From contig CAJTVL010000107.1 of the NCBI GenBank assembly GCA_910579425.1, forward strand, positions 1 to 11,948: 11,948 nt of DNA. Reading direction: 5' to 3'. This DNA comes from an uncultured Lachnospiraceae bacterium. GTDB lineage: Bacteria > Bacillota > Clostridia > Lachnospirales > Lachnospiraceae. Each line of letters opens with the position of its first letter. Position 1 is the first letter of the stretch. The position numbers were made by a program, and so were the translations under genes. The notes below the pieces were generated by a model. It worked only from the letters and a program-made list of their open reading frames with translations. It ran no database searches and was not told where the DNA came from. Below, in pieces: positions 1 to 8,564 of this stretch.

Positions 1-34
1 TGATTAAATATGCAGTTGTCAGCGTTCAAAGCAA

Positions 35-1141
35 TTGAGTTTCACTGATTCAGGAGATATTTTTAATATGATGCTGCGCTTCTGCGGAATCGTTTCCGTC
101 CTATTCTTCCTGGCATGTGAACTGATCCCCTCTCCGCTCATGCATATTTTTACCCATGACGAGGGGCTGATTGCCATTGGCAGCTCCTATCTGCGCATTG
201 CAGGCTGGTCCTATCTGCTTACGGGCATTTCCCAATGCTATCTGGCTATGATGAAAGTCTCTGAGCATGTAAAACCCGGCGCCGTCATCAGCTCCTGCGC
301 CGTACTCCTCAATATCGGTTTGAATGCGGTATTGATCTTCGGATTACTGGGGGCTCCGAGAATGGAGGCCAGAGGCGCCGCCCTTGCCACCACGATTTCC
401 CGTGTTGCAGAGCTTTTGCTCTGTATCGCAGTGTCCGCAAAGGCTTCCTGTATCCGCCCTGCATTCGGAAGGTTTCTGAAACTCCCGAAAGGGTTAAAAT
501 CCGACTTTATAAAGCAATGCCTGCCTCTTTTAGGCGGCTCCTTATGCTGGGGAATCGGATTTACCTCTTATACCGCCATTATGGGACATATGGGCAGCGA
601 TGCCGCGGCGGCAAACTCAGTGGCTGCGGTTGCCCGGGATCTGATCTGCTGCATGTGCAATGGGATCGGCAGTGCGGCCGGAATCATTGTGGGAAATGAA
701 CTGGGCGCAGGACGCCTTGAAACAGGCAAAGCATATGGCATAAAGCTTAAAAATATCTCCTATCTCATCGGATTTATTTCCACCGGCCTTGTGCTTGCAG
801 TGACGCCTCTGGTGGTAAATATGGTGATTCTCACCGCTCAGGCCAGAAAATACCTTGTAGGGATGATGGTGATCATGTCTGTCTATATGATCGGGCGCTG
901 TGTGAATACCGTTACCATAAACGGAGTCCTGGACGGAGGCGGCGACACCATATTTGACATGTACAGCCTGATTGTCTGTATGTGGCTCATTGCCATTCCC
1001 CTGGCTCTGATGGGAGCTTTCGTTCTGCACTGGTCGCCTCTTGCGGTTTACGCCTGCACCTGCCTGGATGAGGTGGGAAAAATCCCCTGGGTCATGCTGC
1101 GGTTTCGGAAATATAAATGGGTGCAGGATTTGACAAGGTAA
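35..1141 (+). pseudogene. MATE-family efflux transporter, N-terminally truncated
   Basis: Membrane protein of the MATE (multidrug and toxic compound extrusion) family, which expels cationic drugs or metabolites using a Na+ or H+ gradient. The 368 residues are mostly hydrophobic helices, with family-like stretches such as SYLRIAGWSYLLTGISQ (about residues 47-63) and GAPRMEARGAALATTISR (about 105-122), the usual region between the two halves of MATE proteins. Family members are normally about 440-460 residues with 12 helices; here the first two or so helices (about 80-90 residues) are missing. The best start is only a TTG at 35 without a clear ribosome binding site, and a TAA lies in frame at 5-7, so the missing part is not simply cut by the window edge in this frame. 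It is probably a truncated or frameshifted gene, though an upstream frameshift or assembly edge is possible. Family call is confident, intactness is not. Confidence 0.75.
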
Positions 1142-1184
1142 CTTCCGTCCTGCCAAGTCCATACACCCACTGTGTTTCTTTTTC

Positions 1185-1345
1185 TTACATATCCTTCAGC
1201 CGGAATCTGGCTGCCAGTTCCTTGAGCACCGACGCCTGCCGGAAAGTTCCTCGCTGGCCGCCGCGCTGGACTCTGCCGCTTCAACGGCCTGCTGCTTTGC
1301 ATAGTCCGCATTCAGCTTCCGCCTCTCTCTTTCTTTGTCTGTTTC
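1185..1345 (-). pseudogene. Remnant of methyl-accepting chemotaxis protein C-terminus, frameshifted
   Basis: Read on the minus strand, about 1238-1300 encodes ESSAAASEELSG, and about 1185-1238 in a different frame encodes QASVLKELAARFRLKDM followed by a TAA at 1185-1187. Joined, these give the classic end of MCP chemoreceptors (ESAAASEELSGQA...LKELVxRFxL), the last part of the cytoplasmic signalling helix. The two parts share the G at 1238, so exactly one base appears to have been lost at the GGC-CAG junction. Upstream of about 1300 the sequence no longer looks like an MCP signalling domain, and no ligand-binding or membrane part is present. This is therefore a dead tail fragment, lying directly after a DUF4317 gene that may itself be shortened. 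The identification rests on motif recognition alone. Confidence 0.6.
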
Positions 1346-1426
1346 CTTTCCAAAAATTGTAACACAACCGTCAGAAAAATGAAATCCTTTTTGCGTTCTC
1401 CGCCCTTACATTTTTCTGCCGCTGTC

Positions 1427-2056
1427 TCAGGGAAACAGAATCTTATTAAGGCTCTCGGCCTGACCGGTTTTTCCTTCCGCCGCAAAAACGTTAATTCTGT
1501 GTATATCGCTGCTTCTGTCCTTAAACGCCGGGAACAAAAAACCGCACTCGGCCTCTCCCGGTTCATAGTCCCCGCCCACCGGGCACACTGCGCAGATCAG
1601 GAACCGGTAGACCTCCTCGGATTCCCACAGACTTTCTTTATCGCCGGCTTTGAGAGGCACGTCGTAGCTGCCATGGAAAAAATAGATCGCATAGCTGCCG
1701 AGCGTCTGATATTTACTCCCAAACTCCTCATAAAATACGTCCAACATGGCGTCATTTTTCAGCCCGCACTCTCTTAAGGCCATAAGCATCTGCCAGATAC
1801 TCCCCGGCTTTCGGTCCCCTTCCCTGAAAACATACTCCTTTAACTCTGTGTTTGTTTCCGAAAAGGGCACCGCCTTTGCAATGGCAAGGTTTGCCTGCTG
1901 GTCCTTTAAAGACAGCTTCTGAAAATGCTTGTTAAAGGTTCCGTCTACAAATCCCTCTTCATCCATGTAGGCTCCTGCGATTCTGTCAAAGCAATTCCGC
2001 TTCAGCGTCATCCTCCTGGTCAGTTCCAGCATATCTTCACGGTTAATCTTATCCAT
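1427..2056 (-). CDS. DUF4317-family protein, short or C-terminally truncated
   Basis: Protein of 209 residues resembling the DUF4317 family, a group of unknown function common in Clostridia. Family-like features are the N-terminus (MDKINREDMLELTRR), the segment LRECGLKNDAMLDVFYEEFG (about 94-113), YDVP (131-134), the EVYRFLICAVCPV block (148-160) and GFLFPAFKDRSSDIH (172-186). The start at 2056 is preferred because AGGAGG sits 10 bases upstream; a longer reading from 2104 would overlap the GNAT stop codon but has no such site. Many relatives are, as I recall, about 400 residues, and the protein ends soon after the GFLFPAF block, where a chemoreceptor remnant follows. A loss of the C-terminal half is therefore likely but not proven. 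It lies 44 bases downstream of the GNAT stop codon on the same strand. Confidence 0.65.
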   Translation of the reverse strand: MDKINREDMLELTRRMTLKRNCFDRIAGAYMDEEGFVDGTFNKHFQKLSLKDQQANLAIAKAVPFSETNTELKEYVFREGDRKPGSIWQMLMALRECGLKNDAMLDVFYEEFGSKYQTLGSYAIYFFHGSYDVPLKAGDKESLWESEEVYRFLICAVCPVGGDYEPGEAECGFLFPAFKDRSSDIHRINVFAAEGKTGQAESLNKILFP

Positions 2057-2100
2057 CTCTGTTCTGCCTCCTGTATGATACCGCCGGATTTTCTGCGTCA

Positions 2101-2549
2101 TCATAGATTGATCTGCATTTCATCCGGCATCGGCCAAAATCCCAGCTTTTCGTACAGAGGTCTGCCCTGCTCCGAAGCGCCAAGCCGCACCCGCCCTACT
2201 CCCCACTCCTTTGCCGAGTGCAGGCAGTTTCTTACCAACTGCTCCGCCAGCCCCTGCCCGCGATGTTCCGAAAGGGTAAATACATTGTGTATATACCCGA
2301 TTCTTCCGCTCGGGTTCGCCTGAACCGGCATCTCCTTGACACAACAAAGCATGGCACAGGAGACTATCCTCTCTTTCTCCTGTGCCAGCCACACCACAGC
2401 CGTGCCGTCCGCTATACCCTCGGTCAGATAATCCTTCACCGCCCGGACAAAGTCCGGCCCGCCCGGGTCCCTTTCATCAACTGCTGAAAATCCTGGCGGA
2501 TTTCGACCAGTTTGTCCACATCCTTCACTTCCGCCCTGCGAATGACCAT
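2101..2549 (-). pseudogene. GNAT-family N-acetyltransferase, frameshifted
   Basis: Acetyl-CoA-dependent acetyltransferase fold. The C-terminal 112 residues (2101-2439) show the GNAT core: a beta strand IGYIHNVFTLSEH, the acetyl-CoA pyrophosphate loop HRGQGLAEQLV, and the terminal RPLYEKLGFWPMPDEM segment. The start of the gene is in another frame. An ATG at 2547-2549, with AGAGG about ten bases upstream, opens MVIRRAEVKDVDKLVEIRQD, a typical GNAT N-terminus, but this frame ends at a TGA at 2436-2438. In the other frame the sequence DERDPGGPDFVRAVKDYL runs smoothly into the core, so a single-base indel lies somewhere around 2462-2490, in a GC-rich run. The gene begins 31 bases after the NhaC stop, which suggests co-transcription. 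A sequencing error is the alternative explanation. The substrate cannot be told. Confidence 0.7.
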
Positions 2550-2580
2550 AAAACCATGCCTCTTTTCTTTTGTTAACAAA

Positions 2581-3960
2581 TTATTTTTCGTCTCTCCCAG
2601 GAGGCTTGCTGCCGTATCCCGTAAGCAATGCCGCCGCCAGCACCGCCAGCATACAGAGCGAATAGAAATTCACAAAAGGCACCGAGGCCGGCGCCACGGC
2701 AAAGCCCTCCCCAAACTGGGCTGAAAGCTGGGCCGGAATCACACAGTGTACCGTCCAGGGCGCAAGAAAGCAGAACACACAGCCCGTACAATCCAGCAGG
2801 TTTGCCCGGCGATACCGGTTCACCCCTGCTCTTTCCCCGATTTCATTGACCAAATCCCCAAGAGCCACGATCGCCACCGAAATCACGCCTGTCACCATGC
2901 TCAATATGCCCACGGACAGAACAATCGTCACCTCGCTGCTGCGTTCCTTTTTTGCAAAACGCTCTAAAAGCCCCTTCACATCTTCAAACAGGCCGCCGCA
3001 CTCCAGCACACCCAGAAGAGAAAACACAGCCACCAGCATAGCCACCGTGCCCGACGTCCCCGAAATGGCATCTATGACCGCTCCCGACACGGAAAAACCG
3101 CCGGGAAATGCGATCAGATCCTCCGTCCTGTAAATTCCAAAGAGCAGCCCGACAGCAATTCCCGCCAGAATTCCCCAGGACAGAGCCGTAATCAGATGCT
3201 TTCTCATCATGCACAGGACTATGATCACCAGGGGAACCGCCAGCATCACCAGACTGACCGGGTTTGCCTCCCCTCCCGCTGCCTGGGTGGCCGCGCCCCC
3301 TTCCCTGGTTTTGGAAAACAGCAAAAACAGGATCATTGCTCCTGCTGCCGCAGGCAGGCTGTAGCGGGTCCTGGTTTTCACCACGGTTCCCAGATCCGCA
3401 TGCTGCGTGGCAGAAGATGCTATAGTGGTATCCGAAATGGGCCCTAAATTGTCCCCAAATGCGGCTCCCGACACGATAGCGCCGATCATAAATTCCGGCG
3501 CCGCCCCTGCCATCACTCCTACCGGGAACAAAATCGGAATCACCACAAAATAAGTTCCCACTGAGGTTCCCGTGGCAAAAGCCAGCACACAGGTGATCAG
3601 AAAGGTGGCCGCCACAAAAAGCTTCCCCGTAAAGCCTGCCGCCACCACATAGGCCGCAATGGTCTGCACCGCCCCGCTGGCGGAGATCAGCCTGCCCGAA
3701 ACCGCAGCCAGTATCACCGCCAGCACGATCACCGCGAACATGGGCTTACTCAGGCCATAGACCAGGGCCTCCCCATAGGCCTTTTCATCCTTTGCAAAAA
3801 TAACTCCCGTCACCAGCGCCGCGAAAAAAGCCAGCACATATCCATTCACATTGGACTGGCTCACTGCCGCCCATCCAATCATTGCCGCCGCGACAAGAAG
3901 CGGCAGCAGCTTTCCTGCCTTTCCGAAACGAAATTCTATTCTCCTGGATTCTTGTTCCAT
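2581..3960 (-). CDS. nhaC: NhaC-family Na+/H+ antiporter
   Basis: Polytopic inner-membrane protein of about 459 residues, the usual length for NhaC-type antiporters, which exchange Na+ for H+ (some relatives carry malate/lactate or amino acids). Hydrophobic helices run the whole length. The conserved central part is recognisable: ATGTSVGTYFVVIPILFPVG (about 129-148), then SGAAFGDNLGPISDTTIASS (about 164-183), with the charged Asp residues in a membrane segment as expected for ion binding. The C-terminal half (from about 230) repeats the antiporter fold. The ATG at 3960 is preferred over the one at 3966 because AAAGGAG is 7 bases before it and only 1 base before the earlier ATG. An extended -10 promoter lies just upstream, so the gene is separate from the sugar operon. 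The exact substrate is inferred, not shown. Confidence 0.85.
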   Translation of the reverse strand: MEQESRRIEFRFGKAGKLLPLLVAAAMIGWAAVSQSNVNGYVLAFFAALVTGVIFAKDEKAYGEALVYGLSKPMFAVIVLAVILAAVSGRLISASGAVQTIAAYVVAAGFTGKLFVAATFLITCVLAFATGTSVGTYFVVIPILFPVGVMAGAAPEFMIGAIVSGAAFGDNLGPISDTTIASSATQHADLGTVVKTRTRYSLPAAAGAMILFLLFSKTREGGAATQAAGGEANPVSLVMLAVPLVIIVLCMMRKHLITALSWGILAGIAVGLLFGIYRTEDLIAFPGGFSVSGAVIDAISGTSGTVAMLVAVFSLLGVLECGGLFEDVKGLLERFAKKERSSEVTIVLSVGILSMVTGVISVAIVALGDLVNEIGERAGVNRYRRANLLDCTGCVFCFLAPWTVHCVIPAQLSAQFGEGFAVAPASVPFVNFYSLCMLAVLAAALLTGYGSKPPGRDEK

Positions 3961-3997
3961 CTCCATACTCCTTTGTGATAAATTAAACTGCGCTCAC

Positions 3998-4006
3998 AGT
4001 ATAGCA
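3998..4006 (-). promoter_or_regulatory. Extended -10 promoter for the antiporter gene
   Basis: On the minus strand TGCTATACT fits an extended -10 box (TGn-TATAAT, 5 of 6 in the hexamer). It lies about 38 bases upstream of the chosen start codon at 3960. No good -35 hexamer stands 17 bases upstream, which extended -10 promoters tolerate. It implies that the antiporter cluster is transcribed separately from the GH35 operon, which ends at 4031. Confidence 0.5.
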
Positions 4007-4030
4007 TTATCAGAACAAAAAATCTATAGA

Positions 4031-6688
4031 TCAAAACGGATTATCCTGGGATTCCAGGACGATTTTCTCAATCACAGCATTCTCCTCCAGCGCTTCCGCC
4101 AAAAGCGTAACTTCTCCTCCCTGATCAAAGAAAGCGTCTGGAAGCCAGACCCTGTCCGGGCTGCCGCTGCACACCGATATATCAGGCATATCACAGCCGA
4201 CAAAGATTCTCCCCAGGATCAGGCCGCCCCCCAGAATCAAAATTTTGACTCCTTTTCCCTCAAAGCTGATCCAAAGCTTTTTCCGAGAAAGCGTGTCCGG
4301 AAGGTAAAAGCTGATCTTTCTGATTTCTCCCAGGGGAATGTGAACGGGGATCTCCTCCTCCCCGCTCGCGGCCGGTTTCTCACTCTTCCAGTTATCTGCC
4401 GGGTACAGGGCGGCCCTGCAATCCTTGATCTCCTGGGCGGATACAAGGAAAATATGTCCCATAAGGGGATTCATTTCCGAAACCGTGCAGGCAAGTGTAA
4501 TTCTCTCCCTACGCCCCTGCTCCGTGGCCTCAGATATGTCCAGCCAGGGATTCTGTGCAGTCAGCTTTCCCGCTATCGCGCCGTTGATATACACCCTGAC
4601 AGGAATTTCCCCTCCCTCCATATGCAAAAAACGATGGGAACCATTTTCCGGCATCTGTATTTCTTTCTGGTACACTTGCATCTCTTCCAGCGGCAGTGGC
4701 AGTCTCTCTCCAAAATCCGCCGCGACTGTCCATTCCCGTAAGAATAAACGCAGGGAATCGACCTCCGCTTCCGGAACCACATGATACTGCCAATTATATT
4801 GTATATCCCTTCTTTCCACTGTTCCAAAGGCTCTGCCGATCCCTTTCAGGCTCCCAAGAACAATCACGGGATAACCGATCCCGTGGCCACAGTTGTGCCC
4901 CCAGCTTTCCGTCCGCACAACCGCCCTGCTTCCTCTGGCGGGAATACACAGCATGCCTCCTTTTCCGTATAGTGCCGGGCAGGGCCTGCCGTCCACACTG
5001 ACCTGCACAATATCCGCTGCGCCGTCCAGAAGAATTTCCTCTGTGCCCTTTGGCAGTTCAAAGGTATAGACAACCGTACCGTTATAGAGTCCGTAGTTTT
5101 CCATAGGGGCTATCCTGCAGGCTTTGGCACAAGCAGGAAAATGAAAGCTTTCCGTCTTTACCCAATCCGCCTTTGTCGTTTTTTTCTGTCCCTCCAACAG
5201 TTCTTCAAAGGCCGGCAGATACGCCGTTTTCATTCTGGCCGCTTCCTGCCGGGAAACCGCTTTTACCAGAAGCTGTCTTTCGTCTTCTGCAGTCAGCACC
5301 TGCTCCTGCCCGGGCCGGATCATCCACTCTTTTTCTCCGATCCGTATCCGGGTGCCGCTTCCCTCTCCATACAGAATCAACAGCCAGCTCGCTTCTCCTG
5401 TTTTTTCCACAGACAATAGTTCCATGGAAGAGCAGATAATCTCGGCGTCATCCATCTCCCATATCGTAAGCGGAACCCTGAACGGCAGGATCAGGGTTGA
5501 TTCTCCCTCGACCCGAGTCGTCAAACGCATCCCCTCAAAGGTTATGGAAGCCTCTCCCCCATCCGCTCCCACATTGGGAATACAAAGCAGAGCTCCTCCG
5601 CTTTTAAGCTCCATCACAGCCTTACGAAACGCCCTGCCTGTATAATTCTCTTCTATCTCCATATCACGATCGAATACAGGGCTCCCCGCCGCAAGCTCTT
5701 CTCCCAGTGCGGCAATCAAATTCCCCATCAGCCGCGCTTCCAGATATTCCTCCGTGACCCTTCCGTCCGATCTTATCATTGCGCCATGATCGTAGTCATT
5801 GGTCATATAAGAAACCGGTTTCTCCCTGCTGTTTCCCCAGGTACTGATTCCATTATAGCAGTCATAGTTTGCGCTGGCCGTCTGACAATAAGGGCTGATC
5901 AGCCTGATCCCCCCGATCAGCTCCCGTCGCAAGAAATAGTGCCTGCGCATGGTCTCTGTGGTCAGAAGAGGCCATTCTGTCCCCTTCAGCTTGCTCCAGA
6001 TGATCTGCAGTCTTTCCTCAAGAGCCGGATACTCCGGCGCGGAATAGATATTAAATGCGGGGTAAACCTTCTCTGCCGTCGCGCCGCTGTAATCCATATC
6101 CAACTGGGAAGAGGTGCAGACCACCCTGGGAATTTGGATTTGGAATTTCTCCGTCATTTTGACCAGAGCCTCCAGATACAGCTTAGGCTCCCTACATTGA
6201 TAAATATCCAGCTCATTTTCAAGCTGTAACAGGATTACGCTTCCTTCCCTCCCAAGCTGCCGCCGTTCCAGAATCGGCAAAATTTTGTCGAACCATTTTT
6301 CTACTTCTTTTAAATAGGCACTGTCATATTGGCGAAGCTGCTCCTGCCTGAGTTTGAGCCCAAGCCAGGCAGGCAGCGCGCCTCCATCCCATTCAGAGCA
6401 TATATAAGGGCCGGGACGCGCCACCACGTACAATCCATTTTCCCGGGCAAGCGCAAGGAAACGATCCACATCTCTCATCCCTGAAAAATCCCATTTTCCC
6501 GGCGTCAGCTCATGAAAATTCCATGGGATATATACGTCTATGGCATTGTACCCGCATGCCTTTAACTGCCGCATTCTCTCCTCCCAGTATTCCTGCGGTA
6601 TCCGGAAATAAAAAAGGGATGAGGAAAGCAAAATCACCGGCCTTCCGTTTATCATCAGAGCATTTTCCTTTAATTCAACAGGCTTCAT
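4031..6688 (-). CDS. Beta-galactosidase, glycoside hydrolase family 35, cytoplasmic
   Basis: Retaining glycosidase expected to remove terminal beta-linked galactose. The N-terminal TIM barrel (about 1-320) carries the GH35 landmarks: YWEERMRQLKACGYNAIDVY (34-53), IPWNFHE (54-60), RPGPYICSEWDGGALPAWL (91-109), and LLQLENEL (153-160), whose Glu159 matches the family acid/base. Glu245 in LLTTETM is the probable nucleophile, although the usual TEFWxGW context is not conserved. The rest (about 330-885) is beta-rich, as in the accessory jelly-roll domains of GH35, including a YNGTVVYTFELPKG segment. At 885 residues it is longer than the roughly 600-residue bacterial BgaC type. There is no signal peptide or anchor, so it acts on imported sugar. 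GGAAGGAG precedes the ATG by 5 bases, and the gene begins 20 bases after permease 2. Linkage preference cannot be read from the sequence. Confidence 0.85.
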   Translation of the reverse strand: MKPVELKENALMINGRPVILLSSSLFYFRIPQEYWEERMRQLKACGYNAIDVYIPWNFHELTPGKWDFSGMRDVDRFLALARENGLYVVARPGPYICSEWDGGALPAWLGLKLRQEQLRQYDSAYLKEVEKWFDKILPILERRQLGREGSVILLQLENELDIYQCREPKLYLEALVKMTEKFQIQIPRVVCTSSQLDMDYSGATAEKVYPAFNIYSAPEYPALEERLQIIWSKLKGTEWPLLTTETMRRHYFLRRELIGGIRLISPYCQTASANYDCYNGISTWGNSREKPVSYMTNDYDHGAMIRSDGRVTEEYLEARLMGNLIAALGEELAAGSPVFDRDMEIEENYTGRAFRKAVMELKSGGALLCIPNVGADGGEASITFEGMRLTTRVEGESTLILPFRVPLTIWEMDDAEIICSSMELLSVEKTGEASWLLILYGEGSGTRIRIGEKEWMIRPGQEQVLTAEDERQLLVKAVSRQEAARMKTAYLPAFEELLEGQKKTTKADWVKTESFHFPACAKACRIAPMENYGLYNGTVVYTFELPKGTEEILLDGAADIVQVSVDGRPCPALYGKGGMLCIPARGSRAVVRTESWGHNCGHGIGYPVIVLGSLKGIGRAFGTVERRDIQYNWQYHVVPEAEVDSLRLFLREWTVAADFGERLPLPLEEMQVYQKEIQMPENGSHRFLHMEGGEIPVRVYINGAIAGKLTAQNPWLDISEATEQGRRERITLACTVSEMNPLMGHIFLVSAQEIKDCRAALYPADNWKSEKPAASGEEEIPVHIPLGEIRKISFYLPDTLSRKKLWISFEGKGVKILILGGGLILGRIFVGCDMPDISVCSGSPDRVWLPDAFFDQGGEVTLLAEALEENAVIEKIVLESQDNPF

Positions 6689-6708
6689 AAATTCTCCTTC
6701 CTATCACA

Positions 6709-7560
6709 CTACTTGATTGCATCGCTTCCTGCATTAATGCTGATTTCAAACATATGCTTTTGTCCCAGGAAAAACAGAAGCACCATGGGAATTACCAGGA
6801 TCATGGCAGCCGCCATCATGAGATTCCACAGCGGAAGCTGGCCTGCATGTCCCACTGCGGAAAGAATCTGTACACCAATGGACAGCGGATACTTCTCCGT
6901 CTGGTTCAGATAAATCATAGGCTCAAAAAACCAGTTCCAGTTTCCCATAATTGCAAAAATAGCCACCGCTGCCAGTGCTGGCTTGATCAGCGGAAGAATA
7001 ATCCTGGTATAGATCCCCCAATATGTCATACCGTCTATCTGCGCCGCCTCGTCTAGGGAGATGGGCAGTCTCATGATAAACTGTCTGAGCATAAAAATAT
7101 AAAAGGGCGAGCCAAACAGATTGGGGATGATCAGCGGCAGCATGGTATTAATCCAGCCAAACTTCTTAAAAATCATAAACTGCGGTATCAATGTCACCTG
7201 TGTGGGTATCATCATGGTACTGAGCAAAATCATAAACGTAACACTTTTTCCCCTTGCCCGAAATCTTGCAAAGCCATATGCCACCATAGATGAGGAAATC
7301 AGCGTAAACACCGTATTTGCAATGGTAAGAATCAGACTGTTTCCCAGCCAGATCGGTACGTCGCTCTCCGTGAAAATTCTGATGAAATTCCCGATCTCAA
7401 ATTCATGGGGAAAGATCGTATAGGCTGCTTTGTTGGCTGTAGCATCACTGGCAAAAGCAATACTTATCATATAGACAAAAGGGATCAGAAAAAGGATACT
7501 GAAAAAAATCAGGACAGCGTAAATGATCAATTTCTGAAAATGTGAGATATTTTTTGTCAT
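6709..7560 (-). CDS. Carbohydrate ABC transporter permease, MalG/CUT1 type
   Basis: Inner-membrane subunit of a CUT1-family sugar importer; it forms the translocation channel together with the upstream permease. The 283 residues contain about six hydrophobic helices and the BPD_transp_1 EAA loop, seen as LDEAAQIDGMTYWGIYTRII followed by LPL (about 169-191), which contacts the ATPase. The C-terminal helix ends in the typical GQKHMFE segment followed by a short tail. The ATG at 7560 overlaps the stop of the preceding permease gene (ATGA), and GAGGAGGAG lies just before it, indicating translational coupling. No ATPase gene is present here, so a shared ATPase such as MsmK, encoded elsewhere, is presumed. 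Family confident; substrate inferred from the GH35 neighbour. Confidence 0.93.
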   Translation of the reverse strand: MTKNISHFQKLIIYAVLIFFSILFLIPFVYMISIAFASDATANKAAYTIFPHEFEIGNFIRIFTESDVPIWLGNSLILTIANTVFTLISSSMVAYGFARFRARGKSVTFMILLSTMMIPTQVTLIPQFMIFKKFGWINTMLPLIIPNLFGSPFYIFMLRQFIMRLPISLDEAAQIDGMTYWGIYTRIILPLIKPALAAVAIFAIMGNWNWFFEPMIYLNQTEKYPLSIGVQILSAVGHAGQLPLWNLMMAAAMILVIPMVLLFFLGQKHMFEISINAGSDAIK

Positions 7561-8489
7561 TTTCTCTCCTCCTCATAATACGTCCATAACGCGGAAGACT
7601 TAAACACCAGCATGGTAAAAAACAAAATGATGACCAGAAGAACCCACGCAATCGCAGAGGCATATCCCATCTTATAATCCCGAAATCCCTTAATATATAA
7701 GAGCTGTACGATAGACAAAAGGCTGTTTTCCGGCCCGCCTCCGCTTCCGGTGCTTCCCCCGGGCATCAGCGCGTTGGTGCCAATCACATATACCTGCGTG
7801 AAAACCTGCAGGGAATTAATAATCCCCATCACCACATTATAAAAAATAACCGGAGAAAGCATTGGCACCGTAATATAACGAAAGCACGTCCATTCTCCCG
7901 CTCCGTCTATCCTGGCCGATTCATATAATTCTGCCGGAACACCCTGCAGCCCTGACAGAAGAAGGATAAACGCAGTGCCAAGCCCCCACAGAGACATCAT
8001 AATCAGCGCCGATTTTGACCACTGGGCGCTCAAAAACCATTTTGGCCCCTGTATCCCAAATAACCCGAGAAGACTGTTTACAGGCCCTTCCGGTGCAAGC
8101 ACTCTGAAAAACAGAAGAGAAGTTACCACCACCGGCACAAGGGTGGGGATATAGAAAATCGTCCGGAATACCCGGCTGCCTCTTAGCGGATAGTTCAGCA
8201 ATACAGCCACAAACAAGGACAGTATGGTACTCAGAACCATGTAGATTATGGCATAGTATAAGGTGTTATACAGGGCTTTCCAGAACATATCATCCGACAT
8301 CAGCTTCCCATAATTTTTCAGCCCTACAAAACTTCCTGTCTGAAACATATTCCAGTCTGTAAAGCTATAATAAAAGGAAGTCAACATCGGCACCGCTGTA
8401 AAAATACAAAAACCGATCACCCATGGACTGACAAAAAACCAGAACCACAGGGTTTCTCTCCTTTTCAGCTTCCTCCTCTTTTTACTCAT
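7557..8489 (-). CDS. Carbohydrate ABC transporter permease, MalF/UgpA type
   Basis: First permease of the sugar importer, 310 residues. A basic N-terminus (MSKKRRKLKRR) is followed by about six membrane helices. Typical CUT1 landmarks are WVIGFCIFTAVPMLTSFYYS (about 23-42), the FVGLKNY segment (54-60) and the EAA loop ELYESARIDGAGEWTCFRYI followed by TVPML (about 188-211). The start has AGAAGGG about 9 bases upstream. Between this gene and the solute-binding protein gene are 124 bases holding two hairpins, so the permeases are expected to be made at a lower level than the binding protein. It shares a 4-base overlap with the second permease gene. Confidence 0.93.
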   Translation of the reverse strand: MSKKRRKLKRRETLWFWFFVSPWVIGFCIFTAVPMLTSFYYSFTDWNMFQTGSFVGLKNYGKLMSDDMFWKALYNTLYYAIIYMVLSTILSLFVAVLLNYPLRGSRVFRTIFYIPTLVPVVVTSLLFFRVLAPEGPVNSLLGLFGIQGPKWFLSAQWSKSALIMMSLWGLGTAFILLLSGLQGVPAELYESARIDGAGEWTCFRYITVPMLSPVIFYNVVMGIINSLQVFTQVYVIGTNALMPGGSTGSGGGPENSLLSIVQLLYIKGFRDYKMGYASAIAWVLLVIILFFTMLVFKSSALWTYYEEERK

Positions 8490-8538
8490 GAATTAATCCC
8501 TTCTTTCTATAAATAAAATATGCCTTAAAAGCCTGTAA

Positions 8539-8563
8539 TAAGTGAGCCCACCGGGCACACTTA
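8539..8563 (-). other. Second hairpin between binding protein and permease genes
   Basis: Inverted repeat: 8539-8544 (TAAGTG) pairs with 8558-8563 (CACTTA), and 8546-8549 (GCCC) pairs with 8553-8556 (GGGC), with one A-A mismatch and a 3-base loop. On the minus-strand transcript it follows directly after the terminator-like hairpin. It has no U run of its own, so it may be an RNA stability or processing element protecting one side of a cleaved operon message. Function is inferred from position. Confidence 0.4.
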
Positions 8564-8564
8564 G

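Noticed and set aside
617..1162. 181-codon minus-strand open frame opposite the MATE gene
   Set aside because: Low-complexity His/Asn/Gln-rich translation antisense to a clear membrane protein; no ribosome site or family resemblance.
1161..1186. Possible terminator after the MATE gene (ACAC...GTGT followed by T-rich sequence)
   Set aside because: The stem is only four base pairs; too weak to call.
1048..1311. 87-codon minus-strand frame overlapping the chemoreceptor remnant
   Set aside because: It runs out of frame with the MCP-like sequence for its first part and then antisense to the MATE gene; the MCP reading in two other frames explains the region better.
3851..4741. 296-codon open frame on the plus strand opposite the GH35 and NhaC genes
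   Set aside because: It runs antisense to two well-supported genes, crosses the NhaC promoter region, has no domain-like sequence, and is rich in Ser/Pro/Arg as expected for a shadow frame.
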